A DNA stretch of 64,000 nt from an uncultured Pelagimonas sp. (GCA_947499735.1 CANMPP010000001.1:310001-374000); one strand, 5' to 3'. Positions 17,469-27,329 are shown, counted from the stretch's first letter. The notes: a model not told the origin generated them from the sequence alone. Numbers and translations: made by a program.

Positions 17469-18628
17469 CTCCACGCGTCGGAAAAGTCCCTTGGCACGAG
17501 CAGAATGTCGCGATCAACTCGCGTAATATCCGTATGGCCACATAGGGCCATCGACGTGTCGAGTTCTTTGTGGATGCAATTCAGGGCTCTCGTTACGCCA
17601 GTTTCGCCCATGGCACCTAGGCCATAGATATAGGCCCGTCCGATCCACGTGCTTTTGGCCCCCATGGCAATTGCTTTCAACACGTCCTGACCAGACCGGA
17701 TACCACTGTCCAAATGGACCTCAATCTTGTCGCCGACCGCGTCCATGATGGGTTCCAGCGCGCGAATGGATGATAGTGCGCCATCCAATTGCCGCCCGCC
17801 ATGGTTGGATACGATAATTGCATCCGCGCCGACATTGCAGGCCTCTCGGGCGTCACGCGGGTCCATGATGCCCTTGATGATCAGGGGGCCGTCCCACATT
17901 TTGCGAAATTCACGAATGCGGTCCCAGTTTAAAGATTGATCGAAATTTTGAGCCGTCCATGCAGACAAAGACGATGGGTCTTTCACCCCTTGGGCATGGC
18001 CAACGATATTGCCAAAAAAGCGCCGCTTTGTACCCAACATGTCCAATCCCCAACGCCAGCGAAGGGCCATGTCAGCAACAGATTTGACCGTTAGCTTGGG
18101 TGGGGCAGATAGGCCATTTTTGATGTCTTTATGCCGCTGGCCTAGCAATTGTAGATCCACGGTAATGACAGCGGCTGAGCATTTTGCATCTTTTGCTCGG
18201 TCAAAGAGGCGTTGGTTAAAATTATCATCGGTCATCGTATAGACCTGCATCATGAAGGGGGCGTTTGTATGTTCGGCCACGTCTTCGATTGAGCAGATCG
18301 ACATTGTTGACAGGCAAAAAGGCACACCGAATTTTTCTGCGGCTTTGGCAGCTAGGATTTCGCCATCGGCATGCTGCATACCGGTTAGGCCCACAGGAGC
18401 CAAAGCCACCGGCATAGTAGCATCTTGCCCAATGATCTGTGTCTTTGTGGATCGACCAGACATATCGACCGCGACCCGTTGTTTCAGATGGATCTGTGAA
18501 AAGTCCGAGGTGTTTTCGCGAAAGGTCTGTTCGCTCCAACTGCCGCTTTCACAATAGTCATAGAACATTTTCGGTGTGCGGCGCTTATGCAGGCGTTTGA
18601 GGTCGTCAACATTGGTAATAACGGGCAT
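17465..18628 (-). CDS. lldD: FMN-dependent L-lactate dehydrogenase / alpha-hydroxy-acid oxidase
   Basis: A 387-residue TIM-barrel flavoenzyme that oxidises L-lactate or a related 2-hydroxy acid to the 2-oxo acid, passing electrons to the quinone pool or oxygen. Family marks: N-terminal DYCESGSWSEQTFRENTSDF, substrate/FMN strand FMMQVYTMTDDNFNQ, the catalytic histidine in VSNHGGRQLDGALSS, and the FMN phosphate loop DSGIRSGQDVLKAIAMGAKS. Length fits LldD. Lactate specificity is likely but glycolate or mandelate relatives look similar. Monocistronic, divergent from the DUF2946-like gene. Confidence 0.9.
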   Translation of the reverse strand: MPVITNVDDLKRLHKRRTPKMFYDYCESGSWSEQTFRENTSDFSQIHLKQRVAVDMSGRSTKTQIIGQDATMPVALAPVGLTGMQHADGEILAAKAAEKFGVPFCLSTMSICSIEDVAEHTNAPFMMQVYTMTDDNFNQRLFDRAKDAKCSAAVITVDLQLLGQRHKDIKNGLSAPPKLTVKSVADMALRWRWGLDMLGTKRRFFGNIVGHAQGVKDPSSLSAWTAQNFDQSLNWDRIREFRKMWDGPLIIKGIMDPRDAREACNVGADAIIVSNHGGRQLDGALSSIRALEPIMDAVGDKIEVHLDSGIRSGQDVLKAIAMGAKSTWIGRAYIYGLGAMGETGVTRALNCIHKELDTSMALCGHTDITRVDRDILLVPRDFSDAWS

Positions 18629-18758
18629 TTTATCACACTCCGGGTAAATTGGTTATTTTTTGTTACCAATTTATAGTGTTGCACGCAAGCGTCATGATTT
18701 AAGATGCGTCAATTTGGTGGCTTGGAAAAGTCCGGTCCTTGCTGTTGTAAGTCTGTTT

Positions 18759-19124
18759 ATGGTTATGGCACGCAACATATTTTCACGTCTCATACTTTGT
18801 TGGGCGATCTTGTTTGCAAGCATGTCTGGTGCCTTGCATCAGCAGGCCTTTCTGTCGCCAGAGCAAGAACGCAGCCTGATTGAACTGCGCCAAATGGGCC
18901 TGTCCGCTGCAGATCTGTGCGGCATGATGGGGCGTGATGGCCTGATGGGCCAGCACTGTCCGGATTGTCTTTCGGATGTGCCGGTAAACAACGCTGAAAT
19001 CTGCGATGCAGTGGTGATGGCTCCCCAGCTTTACGCGGGTGTTACCTATGTTGTTACAACGCCAGATCTGCCGCGCAATCCGGTCCAGCACGCAAAGCTC
19101 ATCCGTGCACCGCCTTTGGTCTGA
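18759..19124 (+). CDS. DUF2946-like secreted protein with Cys motif
   Basis: About 121 residues from MVMARNIFSR; the reading frame is open further upstream to 18660. A signal peptide or single anchor (RLILCWAILFASMSGALHQQ) is followed by a region with Cys-rich, Met-rich CGMMGRDGLMGQHCPDC, a pattern seen in DUF2946 proteins. The Met/His/Cys spacing suggests copper binding. It is followed 56 bp later by the YcnI gene, another copper-associated family, so the pair probably acts in periplasmic copper handling. Family assignment is by resemblance only. Confidence 0.65.
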   Translation: MVMARNIFSRLILCWAILFASMSGALHQQAFLSPEQERSLIELRQMGLSAADLCGMMGRDGLMGQHCPDCLSDVPVNNAEICDAVVMAPQLYAGVTYVVTTPDLPRNPVQHAKLIRAPPLV

Positions 19125-19180
19125 CGCTTCAATTCGAACGTCTTACGGCTTTTAAATAGGCCAAATCCAAAGGAAATATC

Positions 19181-19705
19181 ATGAAATTTTTCAAATCCAC
19201 CGCTGCGGCGGTTCTGTCTTTTGTTGCCTCTCAAGCAGGAGCGCACGCGTCTCTTGAGGTGCAAGAGGCGCAAATCAATGCAAACTATAAAGCTGTGATG
19301 CGAATTTCGCATGGCTGCGATGGTGATGCGACCTTGAAAGTACGCATCACGATCCCAGAGGGTGTGATCAATGCCAAACCTATGCCGAAATCGGGATGGG
19401 ATCTGGAAACCGTAGAAGGGCCTTACGCGAAGACCTATGAATATCACGGGCCTCACAGCGAAGGTGTTCAGGAAATTATTTGGACAGGGGAATTGTTAGA
19501 CAAACATTTTGATGAATTCATCTTCCGCGCACGAATTACGGATGCGTTTGCACCGGGTGATGTGATCTATTTCCCAACGGTTCAGGAATGCGCTGCTGGA
19601 ACGCATGAATGGGTTGAAATCCCTGCCGAAGGGCAATCGCGTGGCGATCTGGATGGGCCCGCGCCGCAATTGCAATTGATCGAAGGCGGGCACGCGCACC
19701 ACTGA
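19181..19705 (+). CDS. YcnI family (DUF1775) copper-associated periplasmic protein
   Basis: 174 residues. The signal peptide (MKFFKSTAAAVLSFVASQ, cleavage after AGA) leaves a mature N-terminal His (HASLEVQEA), which in characterised YcnI proteins is a copper ligand together with a conserved Trp, here SGWDLE. The beta-sandwich core follows (KVRITIPEGVINAKPMPKSG; EIIWTGELLDKHFDEFIFRA). Unlike Bacillus YcnI there is no C-terminal membrane anchor; it ends in His-rich GGHAHH. AAAGGAA precedes the start. A perfect terminator follows. Confidence 0.85.
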   Translation: MKFFKSTAAAVLSFVASQAGAHASLEVQEAQINANYKAVMRISHGCDGDATLKVRITIPEGVINAKPMPKSGWDLETVEGPYAKTYEYHGPHSEGVQEIIWTGELLDKHFDEFIFRARITDAFAPGDVIYFPTVQECAAGTHEWVEIPAEGQSRGDLDGPAPQLQLIEGGHAHH

Positions 19706-19724
19706 TTGCTTTATTGCCAATCCC

Positions 19725-19757
19725 AACCGGCCCTTTTATGAGAGGGCCGGTTTTCTT
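19725..19757 (+). terminator. intrinsic terminator after the YcnI gene
   Basis: AACCGGCCCT (19725-19734) pairs with AGGGCCGGTT (19743-19752), 8-base loop, tail TTTTCTTT. Confidence 0.85.
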
Positions 19758-19772
19758 TGAAAGGACGGCAAG

Positions 19773-20687
19773 ATGGCGCATAAGGTCTTTATCGATGGCG
19801 AAGCGGGCACGACAGGGCTGCAAATCCGTGAACGTCTGGAAAATCGCGCCGATATTGCGTTGGTGCAGATTGATCCTGCGCTGCGTAAAGATGCCGCCGC
19901 GCGTGAAGCCGCCTTGGCCGAAGCCGATATTGCCATCCTATGTTTGCCTGACGATGCCGCGATTGAAGCGGCAGGGTTGGCTGCGTCTCATGGGACACGT
20001 TTGATCGATGCATCCACCGCCCATCGCGTGGATCCGAATTGGGCCTATGGCTTTGCCGAGATGACGGCGGATCAGCGTGAAAAGATCGTAAATGCGCAAA
20101 ACGTGTCCAATCCAGGTTGCTATCCGACCGGCGCGATTGGCCTATTGGCGCCTTTGGTTTCTGGTGGTTTGATTTCGAAAGACACACCGATTTCCGTGAA
20201 CGCGGTCTCTGGCTATACCGGCGGTGGCAAAGGATTGATCGCGGAATATGACGCAGGTGACGCTCCGGCCTGCTTTGTTTACGGTTTGACGCACAGCCAC
20301 AAGCATTTGCCCGAATTGCAATTGTATTCGGGATTGGCGCAACAGCCGATCTTTATCCCTTCCGTTGGGAATTTTGCCCAAGGCATGATTGTGCAAATCC
20401 CGCTGCATCTGCCTAAGGGCAATGCATCTGAGCTGCTTGCTGCATTGCAATCGCATTATGCGGGCCAAAACTTTGTGAAAGTGGCCGAGGCAAACGCGCT
20501 TGGCGCACGCCTAGATCCCGAGGCCATGAATGACAGCAATGTGTTAGAGCTCTCGATCCATGCGTCTGAAGATGGTCGTCGTGCGGTTCTATTGGCGCGT
20601 CTGGATAATTTGGGCAAAGGCGCGTCTGGTGCTGCGGTTCAAAACCTCAACATCATGTTGGGCGTTGACGAAACACTGGGGCTATAA
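19773..20687 (+). CDS. argC: N-acetyl-gamma-glutamyl-phosphate reductase, type 2
   Basis: A 304-residue NADPH-dependent reductase of arginine biosynthesis, converting N-acetylglutamyl phosphate to the semialdehyde. The N-terminal [20 protein letters not shown] is the nucleotide loop, the catalytic cysteine lies in [15 protein letters not shown], and the C-terminal strand [15 protein letters not shown] is typical. The length (~300 rather than ~345) and the GEAGTTG loop place it in the type 2 (AGPR type 2) subfamily common in alphaproteobacteria. It is alone, convergent with trpA. Confidence 0.95.
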   Translation: MAHKVFIDGEAGTTGLQIRERLENRADIALVQIDPALRKDAAAREAALAEADIAILCLPDDAAIEAAGLAASHGTRLIDASTAHRVDPNWAYGFAEMTADQREKIVNAQNVSNPGCYPTGAIGLLAPLVSGGLISKDTPISVNAVSGYTGGGKGLIAEYDAGDAPACFVYGLTHSHKHLPELQLYSGLAQQPIFIPSVGNFAQGMIVQIPLHLPKGNASELLAALQSHYAGQNFVKVAEANALGARLDPEAMNDSNVLELSIHASEDGRRAVLLARLDNLGKGASGAAVQNLNIMLGVDETLGL

Positions 20688-20696
20688 AAGCCCCAG
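20676..20696. terminator. hairpin between convergent argC and trpA
   Basis: CTGGGGCT (20676-20683) and AGCCCCAG (20689-20696) form an 8-bp stem that includes the argC stop codon. There is no U tract in either direction, so efficiency is doubtful. Confidence 0.4.
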
Positions 20697-20706
20697 CCAG
20701 CCTAGC

Positions 20707-21498
20707 TTATCCTTTATGCGCACCTTCGGCGAGGGATGCGACAAACGCAAGAACCTCGTCCACAGGTTTTCCTGCAGCGATTTCGCTAACAATCGCCGAT
20801 CCAACCACACAGCCATCCGCAATGGATGAAATGTCTTGTGCGGCCTCTGGTGTGCGAATGCCAAAGCCAACGATGACAGGCAGGTCTGTCTGGGATTTGA
20901 TGCGCGCGACTTCTGGGCCAACTTCGGCCGATTGGGCTGCGGCCGCGCCGGTGATACCTGTCACGGAAACATAATAGACAAAGCCGGATGTGTTTTGCAG
21001 AACTTTTGGCAGGCGCGCATCATCTGTGGTTGGCGTTGCCAAACGGATAAAGTTCATGCCTGCCTTTTGCGCGGGGATACAAAGTTCGTCATCTTCCTCC
21101 GGTGGCAGGTCAACAACGATCAAACCATCAATGCCAGCGTCGCCCGCATCTTTCAGGAATGTGTCCACACCACGGGAATAGATCGGGTTATAATAGCCCA
21201 TCAAGACAATGGGTGTCTCGTCATCCTCTTCGCGGAATGCGCGCACCATATCCAATGTTTGATCTAGGTTCATACCATGATCCAGCGCGCGTTGCCCCGC
21301 CAGCTGAATGGTGGATCCATCAGCCATCGGATCGGTAAAGGGCAGGCCCAGTTCGATCACATCAACACCAGCTGCTGGCAGACCCTTCATCACGGCCAGT
21401 GCCGTTTCGACATCTGGGTCGCCCGCCATGATATAGGCAACAAAGGCTTTTTTGCCTGTCTCAGAGAGCTGTGCAAAGCGAGTGTCGATCCGGGTCAT
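20707..21498 (-). CDS. trpA: tryptophan synthase alpha chain
   Basis: A 263-residue TIM barrel that cleaves indole-3-glycerol phosphate to indole for TrpB. Catalytic Glu in [15 protein letters not shown] and Asp in [15 protein letters not shown] are present, as is the phosphate loop [11 protein letters not shown] and [15 protein letters not shown] lies just before the ATG. It is separate from trpB (about 9 kb away, opposite strand), so subunit balance cannot rely on translational coupling here. Confidence 0.96.
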   Translation of the reverse strand: MTRIDTRFAQLSETGKKAFVAYIMAGDPDVETALAVMKGLPAAGVDVIELGLPFTDPMADGSTIQLAGQRALDHGMNLDQTLDMVRAFREEDDETPIVLMGYYNPIYSRGVDTFLKDAGDAGIDGLIVVDLPPEEDDELCIPAQKAGMNFIRLATPTTDDARLPKVLQNTSGFVYYVSVTGITGAAAAQSAEVGPEVARIKSQTDLPVIVGFGIRTPEAAQDISSIADGCVVGSAIVSEIAAGKPVDEVLAFVASLAEGAHKG

Positions 21499-21676
21499 TT
21501 GGGGCCTCTTAGATTAGTGTTAGCCTCCCTTGCCGGAACGGTGCGGGAAAATCAATGCCAGTTGGAAAAACGACCTATAGAACGTATCGGCAAGACCCCG
21601 CTATTGGTTAAAAAGGCAACGCTTTGTTGATCGGCATATGATTGCGCCGGGCCTCTGGTCTGACTATGGTTCTGCC

Positions 21677-22321
21677 ATGACCAAACGAAACTTTATTTAC
21701 GGCGTGTCCGCGCTTTGCCTTTTTGCCTCTCATGTTGAGGCCCATCCTCATGTATTCGTTGATACGGATTTGGAGGTTGTCGTTGAAAAAGGCGTCGTGA
21801 CAGGGGTCCGCATGACCTGGGCCTATGATGAATTTTTTACGCTTTTGATTCTGGAAGATATGGGGCTAGACCCGGACGGGGATGGCGTTCTGACGGATGA
21901 CGAGTTGGCCCAACTAAAAGGGTTTGATTTTGTCACTTGGCCCCCCGGTTTCGAAGGGGATCTTTATTTCGCACAAGCGGATGGAACGAAGATTGAACTA
22001 GGGCATCCCGTTTCCACATCGATCGCAGTCACGGATGGCAAGATCGTGTCACAACATACGCGCACTGTGCCTGATGTTGTCGCAAATGATGTCGAAATTC
22101 GACAATATGATCCAACATTCTACGTCCAATACACATTGGGTGATTTGAGTGTCAGCACAGGGTGCAAATCACAGATTGCGCCTTACGACCCATCGGCGGC
22201 GGATCGTGCTTTGGCGGAACAACTCGAAAAATCATCAGACGCGGAATATGCGTTCGAGATCTTGGAAATGGGATCGTTTTATGCCGATCGGATCCGTTTG
22301 ACATGCGAACAGTCCTCTTAA
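21677..22321 (+). CDS. DUF1007 family periplasmic protein
   Basis: 214 residues from MTKRNFIYGVSAL; the ORF is open 13 codons further up. The signal peptide is followed by mature HPHVFVDTDLEVVVEKGVVT, the conserved HPH start of DUF1007. The acidic loop DMGLDPDGDGVLTDDELAQL looks like an EF-hand-type calcium or metal site. The gene overlaps the downstream NicO transporter by 19 bp, a pairing repeatedly seen for DUF1007. It probably captures or delivers the metal for that transporter; whether Ni, Co or Zn is unknown. Confidence 0.87.
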   Translation: MTKRNFIYGVSALCLFASHVEAHPHVFVDTDLEVVVEKGVVTGVRMTWAYDEFFTLLILEDMGLDPDGDGVLTDDELAQLKGFDFVTWPPGFEGDLYFAQADGTKIELGHPVSTSIAVTDGKIVSQHTRTVPDVVANDVEIRQYDPTFYVQYTLGDLSVSTGCKSQIAPYDPSAADRALAEQLEKSSDAEYAFEILEMGSFYADRIRLTCEQSS

Positions 22322-23232
22322 TTTCGGGCGTTTTGATTGCTGGTGTTGCGCTATGGCTTTGGGGCTTTGGTGGCGCTGGTATCGTGGCGGATTGGGCGGC
22401 TGACGCACAGGAACGTGTTCAGCGCGCCATGGCAGGTGGTTTGCGCGCCTTGCGTGCGGGTCAACCCGGTGCGCTATCAGCGCTTTTGACACTGTGCTTT
22501 TCCTATGGGTTTTTCCACGCTGCGGGACCGGGGCATGGCAAGATGTTGATCAGCGTCTATGGTGTTGGGCGTCGCGTACCTTTGCTAAGGATGATGGGGC
22601 TAAGCGTGTCATCATCGCTGGCACAGGCCGCGACTGCAATTTTCTTGGTCTATGGAGGTCTCTGGCTGTTTGGTTGGGGGCGGGATGACGTCGAGAATGT
22701 ATCAGAAAGAATATTCCTACCGCTAAGCTATGGTGCCGTTGCCTTGGTAGGATTGTGGCTGATCTGGCGTGGTGCGCGGAAATTATGGATTTTGCGCCGT
22801 ATCGCCACCGCGCGAAGCCAGCAGCAATCACGTGATCATACGGCGCAAACCAATCAAGATGGAATTTGCGAAGTGTGTGGCCATGCGCATGGCCCGACTG
22901 TTGAACAAGTCGAACAGGTTCATTCGGTCAGGGATGGTCTGATTTTGATAGGCGCAATTGCGATGCGCCCTTGTTCTGGCGCGCTGTTTCTTTTGATCCT
23001 GACATGGCGTTTCGGATTGTACTATCAGGGTGCGTTGGGCGCGTTTGCGATGGGTTTGGGTACGGCTGCTGTTACGCTGACGGTTGCAATCGGATCTGTG
23101 ACTCTGCGGGAAAGCCTTTTGCAAAACCTATCGGGTGGGACAAAAGCACAGCATGCGATGGGGCTGATCGAGGCTGCGGTAGGCGGGATTGTCTTAATCC
23201 TGTCCTGCCAAATATTACTTCAATATTTGTGA
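22303..23232 (+). CDS. NicO-family nickel/cobalt transporter
   Basis: About 309 residues, six or more membrane helices. The family signature is FFHAAGPGHGKMLISVYGVG near residues 70-88. A central cytoplasmic or periplasmic loop carries a metal-ligand cluster (CEVCGHAHGPTVEQVEQVHS), and the second half has AIAMRPCSGALFLLIL. The start at 22303 (MRTVLLISGVL) gives an N-terminal helix and overlaps the DUF1007 gene by 19 bp, implying translational coupling. Related to RcnA-type exporters; the direction of transport is inferred. Confidence 0.87.
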   Translation: MRTVLLISGVLIAGVALWLWGFGGAGIVADWAADAQERVQRAMAGGLRALRAGQPGALSALLTLCFSYGFFHAAGPGHGKMLISVYGVGRRVPLLRMMGLSVSSSLAQAATAIFLVYGGLWLFGWGRDDVENVSERIFLPLSYGAVALVGLWLIWRGARKLWILRRIATARSQQQSRDHTAQTNQDGICEVCGHAHGPTVEQVEQVHSVRDGLILIGAIAMRPCSGALFLLILTWRFGLYYQGALGAFAMGLGTAAVTLTVAIGSVTLRESLLQNLSGGTKAQHAMGLIEAAVGGIVLILSCQILLQYL

Positions 23233-23343
23233 TGTTGTGGGGGTTGTGATCAATTTTTGTGATGATTAGGCCTCTAAAACAGAATTGGACCTAGCGGCCT
23301 AACGCGGCCAGTTTCTAATAAACACAGATTAGGAGCGTTTTAG

Positions 23344-24192
23344 ATGCCGACATTAGACACACACAAAGTTGACCGCATTTCCGCATTTTCATTCAACGGT
23401 GCCGGGGGTAATCCGGCTGGGGTGATGATCACCGATACGCTGCCGGAAGATGCCCAGATGCAGGCCATTGCAGCGGATATCGGGTATTCCGAAACGGTGT
23501 TCGCAAAACCGACAGAGAGTGGATTTCGCGTACGCTATTTTGCGCCTGAAGGTGAAGTCGCATTTTGCGGTCACGCCACAATTGCTTTGGGCGCAGCGTT
23601 GGGCGCGACATTTGGGGCTGGGCAATATGACTTGGCGTTGAACAGTGGTGACATCTCTGTCGAAGCGTTTGACAGTGATGGGCAGTGGGGTGCCAAACTG
23701 GTTTCGCCGCCGACCCATTACACAGCACTTCCAGAAAAGATGCTTTTGCAAGTGCTGGATTTATTTGGCTGGGGCGCGGGCGATCTGGATTCAAATATAG
23801 CACCATCCCTTATCCATGGCGGTGCGGATCATTTGCTTTTGGCTTTGCGTGATCAGTCTTTGTTGCAAAACATGTCTTATGATTTTGATGCGGGTGCGAA
23901 ATTCATGCAGGATGCCGGGTTGGTGACGATCAACCTGATCTGGCGTGAGAATGAAGCGACCATTCATTCCCGCAATCCATTCGCGGGGCATGGCGTATAT
24001 GAAGATCCGGCAACGGGTGCGGCAGCGGCGGCTATGGCCGGATATTTGCGCGACACCGACGTGCAGAACACCCCTTTTGAAATCATGCAGGGCACGGACA
24101 TGGGCGTGCCATCACGTCTTGAGGTTGCTCCGCGACAAGGCAAAGGCGCGCCGATCGAAATCACAGGGCAAACGCGCAAAATTTCGGAATGA
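23344..24192 (+). CDS. PhzF family isomerase/epimerase
   Basis: A 282-residue PhzF-fold protein (two diaminopimelate-epimerase-like halves). The catalytic Glu lies in ADIGYSETVFAKP near residue 48; the substrate loops FCGHATIALGAALG and YEDPATGAAAAAMAGYL are conserved. AGGAG lies eight bases before the ATG. There are no phenazine genes around it, so it is a stand-alone PhzF-like isomerase of unknown substrate, as in many bacteria. Confidence 0.9.
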   Translation: MPTLDTHKVDRISAFSFNGAGGNPAGVMITDTLPEDAQMQAIAADIGYSETVFAKPTESGFRVRYFAPEGEVAFCGHATIALGAALGATFGAGQYDLALNSGDISVEAFDSDGQWGAKLVSPPTHYTALPEKMLLQVLDLFGWGAGDLDSNIAPSLIHGGADHLLLALRDQSLLQNMSYDFDAGAKFMQDAGLVTINLIWRENEATIHSRNPFAGHGVYEDPATGAAAAAMAGYLRDTDVQNTPFEIMQGTDMGVPSRLEVAPRQGKGAPIEITGQTRKISE

Positions 24193-24250
24193 TTTTAACG
24201 GGCGGTTGAACATGGTCTAAACTGTGATAGAGCAGGTGTATCGAATTGTG

Positions 24251-24276
24251 AAAGGTGGCTAACAAGGCCACCTTTT
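24251..24276 (+). terminator. terminator-like hairpin between phzF-type and MATE genes
   Basis: AAAGGTGGC (24251-24259) pairs with GCCACCTTT (24267-24275), loop of seven. It ends 22 bp before the MATE start codon, so it could end the PhzF transcript or act as a leader hairpin of the exporter mRNA. Confidence 0.55.
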
Positions 24277-24297
24277 CGCGTCTCAAAGGTTCCGAAA

Positions 24298-25686
24298 ATG
24301 TCCGTATCTAACACCTCTCCGCAGCTGAGCTATCGCGGTCACCTTGCCAAGCTTTGGGCATTGGGTGGTCCCATGGTTGGGGGAAATCTTGCGCAAATCG
24401 CGATTGGATTGACCGACACTGTGATGGTGGGGCGATATGGTATTGAAGAACTGGCTGCGATGACATTGGCAGGCAGTTTCTATTTCCTCTTTTTCATCTT
24501 CGGGTCCGGGATTGCGTTTGCTCTGCCGCCTTTGGTGGCGGAATTTGTGACGTTTAAAGACGATACCAGCATCCGCCGTGCCACACGTATGGCGCTCTGG
24601 CTATCAATCACATTCGCGGTTGTGACATTGCCCTTGATGATCTGGTCAAAGCCGATCCTGATTTTTCTACAACAGGATCCAGAAACGGCCGACCTCGCGC
24701 AGCGCTATCTGCGTATTGCGGGATTTGGCATGTTGCCCGCCTTGATGCTGAATGTGATGAAGAACTATCTGGCAGGGATGGAGGACACGCGGATCGGCCT
24801 GTATGTTACCATCGCCGCTGCTGTCGCAAATGCGGTTGCCAATTACCTGCTGATCTTTGGCAATTTCGGTGCGCCCGAACTTGGATTGCGCGGTGCGGCG
24901 ATTGCGTCTGTCTGCGCGAATGCCATCGCGCTGATCTACATTCTTTTCTATGCGCTAAAGACCTATCCACAGCACGAGTTGTTCGTTCGGTTCTGGCGCA
25001 GCGACTGGGAAATGGCGGGGCGGGTGTTTCGGTTGGGGTTGCCAATTGGCATCACAACCTTGTCGGAAGTGTCCTTGTTTATGATTTCGGCCTTTATGAT
25101 GGGTTGGATCGGAACGATCGAAGTCGCAGCGCACGGGATTGCCATCCAGCTTTCGGCGGCAACCTTTGTGATCCATCTCGGTTTGGCCGGTGCGGCCACT
25201 GTGCGGGCTGGCAACGCGTATGCGTCGGGTGATGTGGAGCGACTGAAACGCGGTGCAATCGTTGTGACAGCGTTATCCTTCGCTATCGCAATTGTGGCAT
25301 CGGCTTGCTTTATCTTGTTTCCGTCTTTCTTGGTCCATTTATTCATCAGCCCAAATGAAGTTGCGAAGGAAGAGGTCCTAGCCATGGGCATCCAGCTTTT
25401 GATGCTTTCTGGGTTGTTTCAGTTGGTAGATGCGATGCAAGCCATCTTTTTATCCTTGCTGCGGGGGATGCAGGACACACGGATCCCAATGATTATCGGT
25501 GCCGTGTCGTATTCGATTTTGGGTCTTGGCGTTGGTTTTGGTTTGGGGATCTGGTTAGGCTTTGGCGCTGTCGGTATCTGGACGGGGCTCATCGTTGGAC
25601 TTGCTGCTGCTGCAATCCAGCTGGCATGGCGGTTCTGGAAAGTTGCGGTACCGGCGTTGGAAACGCGGGTGTCTGCAAAAAGCTAA
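24298..25686 (+). CDS. MATE family efflux transporter, NorM-like
   Basis: A 462-residue twelve-helix MATE exporter. The opening [20 protein letters not shown] then [10 protein letters not shown] matches the NorM branch, as does the second-half [20 protein letters not shown] lies seven bases upstream of the ATG. It is expected to exchange Na+ or H+ for cationic drugs or metabolites. It is not closely similar to the DinF-type MATE at 9.2 kb. No adjacent regulator. Confidence 0.9.
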   Translation: MSVSNTSPQLSYRGHLAKLWALGGPMVGGNLAQIAIGLTDTVMVGRYGIEELAAMTLAGSFYFLFFIFGSGIAFALPPLVAEFVTFKDDTSIRRATRMALWLSITFAVVTLPLMIWSKPILIFLQQDPETADLAQRYLRIAGFGMLPALMLNVMKNYLAGMEDTRIGLYVTIAAAVANAVANYLLIFGNFGAPELGLRGAAIASVCANAIALIYILFYALKTYPQHELFVRFWRSDWEMAGRVFRLGLPIGITTLSEVSLFMISAFMMGWIGTIEVAAHGIAIQLSAATFVIHLGLAGAATVRAGNAYASGDVERLKRGAIVVTALSFAIAIVASACFILFPSFLVHLFISPNEVAKEEVLAMGIQLLMLSGLFQLVDAMQAIFLSLLRGMQDTRIPMIIGAVSYSILGLGVGFGLGIWLGFGAVGIWTGLIVGLAAAAIQLAWRFWKVAVPALETRVSAKS

Positions 25687-25767
25687 CGGAAAAGCCGCGT
25701 CGCAAAACCTTGCACATAAGGTCCACCCGGCCTAGAAGCGGCGCAACCTGATAGATGGAGCATGACC

Positions 25768-26865
25768 ATGGGCTTTCGCATGGGGATTGTCGGACTGCCA
25801 AATGTTGGCAAATCGACCCTGTTTAACGCGCTGACCAAAACCGCTGCGGCGCAAGCGGCAAATTTTCCGTTCTGCACGATTGAACCCAATGTGGGGGATG
25901 TGGGTGTTCCGGATGCGCGTCTGGATACTTTGGCGGGTATCGCAAGTTCAAAAGAGATCATTCCAACACGGATGACCTTTGTGGATATCGCCGGTTTGGT
26001 GAAAGGCGCCTCAAAAGGCGAGGGGCTGGGCAACCAGTTTTTGGCCAATATTCGCGAAACCGATGCAATTGCACATGTGCTGCGTTGCTTTGAAGATGGC
26101 GATGTCACCCATGTGGATGGGCGCGTTGATCCTGTGGCTGATGCGGAAACCATCGAAACCGAATTGATGATTGCGGATATGGAGAGCCTTGAAAAGCGTC
26201 TTCAGAACATCGTGCGTAAGGTGCGGGGCGGCGACAAAGAAGCCGTACAGCAAGAACGCTTGATGAAAGAAGCAATGGAGATGCTGGAAAGCGGCAAGCC
26301 TGCGCGCTTTGTCGAGGTTGACGAAGAGGACAAAAAAGCGTGGAGCATGCTTCAACTTTTGTCGACTAAGCCGATCCTTTATGTCTGCAACGTTGCTGAA
26401 GACGAAGCTTCCGAGGGCAATGCGCATTCAGATGCCGTTGCTAAGATGGCAGCAGAGCAGGGCAACAGCCATGTGATTATCTCGGCAAAGATCGAGGAAG
26501 AGATCAGTCAGCTTGAACCAGAAGAGGCCGAGATGTTCCTTGGCGAATTGGGACTGGAAGAGGCTGGTTTGGATCGTTTGATCAAAGCGGGCTACGCGCT
26601 GTTGAAGCTGGAAACCTATTTTACCGTCGGACCGAAAGAAGCGCGTGCTTGGACGATCCCGGCAGGGACATTGGCACCGCAGGCCGCTGGCGTTATTCAC
26701 GGTGACTTTGAAAAAGGCTTCATCCGTGCAGAGACAATTGCATATGATGACTATGTGGCGTGCAATGGCGAAGCGGGTGCGAAAGACGCTGGCAAAATGC
26801 GGGCGGAAGGCAAAGGGTACCTGGTTAAGGATGGGGATGTGATGCATTTCCTGTTCAACACGTAA
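25768..26865 (+). CDS. ychF: redox-regulated ATPase YchF
   Basis: A 365-residue OBG-family P-loop protein that prefers ATP and binds ribosomes; it is linked to the oxidative stress response. The P-loop is [19 protein letters not shown]3 is [17 protein letters not shown], and the ATP-specifying G4 region YVCNVAEDE replaces NKxD. The coiled-coil arm ([12 protein letters not shown]) and C-terminal TGS-like domain are present. The second ATG (25768) is chosen because GGAG sits seven bases before it and only one base before the first ATG. Confidence 0.95.
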   Translation: MGFRMGIVGLPNVGKSTLFNALTKTAAAQAANFPFCTIEPNVGDVGVPDARLDTLAGIASSKEIIPTRMTFVDIAGLVKGASKGEGLGNQFLANIRETDAIAHVLRCFEDGDVTHVDGRVDPVADAETIETELMIADMESLEKRLQNIVRKVRGGDKEAVQQERLMKEAMEMLESGKPARFVEVDEEDKKAWSMLQLLSTKPILYVCNVAEDEASEGNAHSDAVAKMAAEQGNSHVIISAKIEEEISQLEPEEAEMFLGELGLEEAGLDRLIKAGYALLKLETYFTVGPKEARAWTIPAGTLAPQAAGVIHGDFEKGFIRAETIAYDDYVACNGEAGAKDAGKMRAEGKGYLVKDGDVMHFLFNT

Positions 26866-26888
26866 ATCCACAACCTGATTGCTTTTAC

Positions 26889-26924
26889 AAAACCCGGTTG
26901 CGGAATCCGCAACCGGGTTTTTTT
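26889..26924 (+). terminator. intrinsic terminator after ychF
   Basis: A long GC stem (AAACCCGGTTGCGG with CCGCAACCGGGTTT, 26890-26920) with a tiny loop and a run of seven T residues. Confidence 0.95.
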
Positions 26925-27329
26925 GTGCCTATTTTGCGAGGGATTTTTGCATGTATGCAAGTGACAATTGGGGCTTCTAATCTTGTTACGGTATTATTAC
27001 CGAATTAATGAGTGATCCTTATTCGCCCCCTTAGTGTCGATTTGCGTCAAATATTAAGATTCAGTTATGATTAAATGTTACGCATTTATGTGATAAACTT
27101 CAATTTTCGCACAAAATATAGCCATAAATTGTGTACAATGGCGTATTCGATCGAAAATTTTCTAACTTCACCGACGGAAATAATTCTCAAGTAACGCCGG
27201 CGATGATGTCGGGTTGCTTTCTGCACAACCTTGTCTGTCAACTTTAGACGGATCGCTCAAATGAAAACCTAAAACTGGTCCGGCTGGATTGTGTATTTTC
27301 GCATACCGATCTGGCCAAGGGGAGAGAAA
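26925..27329 (+). promoter_or_regulatory. AT-rich regulatory region upstream of urtA
   Basis: About 400 bp without a gene, clearly more AT-rich than its surroundings. It contains CGGTA-TTAT-TACCG (a 5-bp dyad near 26990-27003). I looked for a sigma-54 -24/-12 pair and found none that is convincing. Nitrogen control of urt operons is established in other bacteria; the site here is not identified. A GGGGAGAG ribosome site ends the region. Confidence 0.5.
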
